64,000 nucleotides of DNA from Saccharospirillum sp043196875. GTDB lineage: Bacteria > Pseudomonadota > Gammaproteobacteria > Pseudomonadales > Natronospirillaceae. The notes beneath the pieces were generated by a model. The model saw only the letters and a list, made by a program, of their open reading frames with translations. It was not told where the DNA came from and did no database searches. The DNA is taken from the NCBI RefSeq assembly GCF_043196875.1, contig NZ_JBEBMX010000007.1, positions 123,010-187,009 on the forward strand, written 5' to 3'. This document shows, in pieces, positions 63,842-64,000 of the stretch (its first letter is position 1; each line of letters opens with the position of its first letter). A program made the position numbers and the translations under genes.

Positions 63842-63865
63842 CAGCACCCCGCTCATCTCTATAAT
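63838..63865 (+). promoter_or_regulatory. Consensus sigma-70 promoter (upstream one of two)
   Basis: TTGACA, 16 bases, TATAAT: both hexamers perfect. The -35 overlaps the stop of the glycosyltransferase gene. The start site would be near 63872, right before a small hairpin (GCTGTC / GACAGC, 63874-63888). Confidence 0.8.
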
Positions 63866-63966
63866 GCGCCTCCGCTGTCACCGACAGCCATCCTGAAGCG
63901 CTGTTCGAGTTTACGAAGAGCGTGACGCTAACAAGCTGATTCCTAAACGAATTTTGCAAATTAGAG

Positions 63967-63994
63967 TTGACAGGATGCGGCGCAGGCGTAGAAT
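63967..63994 (+). promoter_or_regulatory. Near-consensus sigma-70 promoter at the right edge
   Basis: TTGACA, 16 bases, TAGAAT, pointing out of the window. By synteny with zapE-rplM-rpsI in related bacteria it likely drives ribosomal protein genes; this is inference. Confidence 0.75.
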
Positions 63995-64000
63995 ACGCGC

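Overview
This window reads as ordinary chromosome from a gammaproteobacterium of moderate to high GC. Gene order across many blocks matches Pseudomonas and relatives: lepA-lepB-rnc-era-recO-acpS; gacS/cysM/relA/mazG; uvrA-MFS-ssb; ispB/rplU-rpmA-obgE-proB; miaB-ybeZ-ybeY-corC; kdsD-lptC-lptA-lptB-rpoN-hpf-ptsN-rapZ-ptsO; ibaG-murA-hisG-hisD-hisC-degS; cysD-cysN; zapG/zapE. An Oceanospirillales-type marine bacterium is my best guess, inferred from synteny and protein character only. I saw no tRNA, rRNA, CRISPR array, insertion sequence, prophage or plasmid function. No gap between genes exceeds about 300 bases.

Layout. 1-4.7 kb: translation and RNA-processing operon with 4-bp stop/start overlaps, ending at acpS. 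4.7-11.8 kb: the GacS hybrid kinase faces a cysM-relA-mazG block (cysteine synthesis, stringent response, nucleotide clean-up). 11.8-16.8 kb: uvrA with a LexA box, an MFS exporter and ssb. 16.8-19.7 kb: a degenerate RmlD-like protein, an unknown membrane-anchored protein and a YcgR-like PilZ protein. 19.7-25.2 kb: ispB facing rplU-rpmA, then obgE, proB-tag and a small membrane methyltransferase. 25.2-33.4 kb: an RND exporter, fumC and the miaB-ybeZ-ybeY-corC operon. 33.4-37.2 kb: DUF1820, a possible small protein, an MFS protein, bax, ribE and elaA. 37.3-42.0 kb: a large FAD/Fe-S D-2-hydroxyacid dehydrogenase, then an ECF sigma factor with its ChrR-type anti-sigma factor, and darP. 42.0-50.0 kb: mgtE, the nitrogen-PTS genes, rpoN, and the Lpt/Kds lipopolysaccharide genes. 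50.1-57.5 kb: mlaC, ibaG, murA, hisGDC, a DegS-type protease and a NIF3 protein. 57.5-61.9 kb: cysN/cysD, zapG and zapE. 61.9-63.8 kb: two lipopolysaccharide-type glycosyltransferases. The right edge carries two strong promoters that probably drive a gene beyond the window.

Most of this is core genome. The parts worth a second look are: (1) CysN ends in about 100 residues that look like an APS kinase without its P-loop; (2) the gene after ssb keeps the RmlD fold but has lost the catalytic Tyr and Lys, and overlaps an unknown anchored protein; (3) the sigma/ChrR pair has a near-perfect ECF11-type promoter in front of it; (4) mlaC stands alone without mlaFED or mlaB, and kdsC is missing from the kds-lpt operon; (5) an LpcC-like glycosyltransferase pair is attached to zapE; (6) a perfect inverted repeat overlaps the likely cysDN -10 box. 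Several usual partners are absent from their usual places (pdxJ, rlmD, lnt, kdsC, mlaFEDB); whether they lie elsewhere in the genome cannot be seen here.
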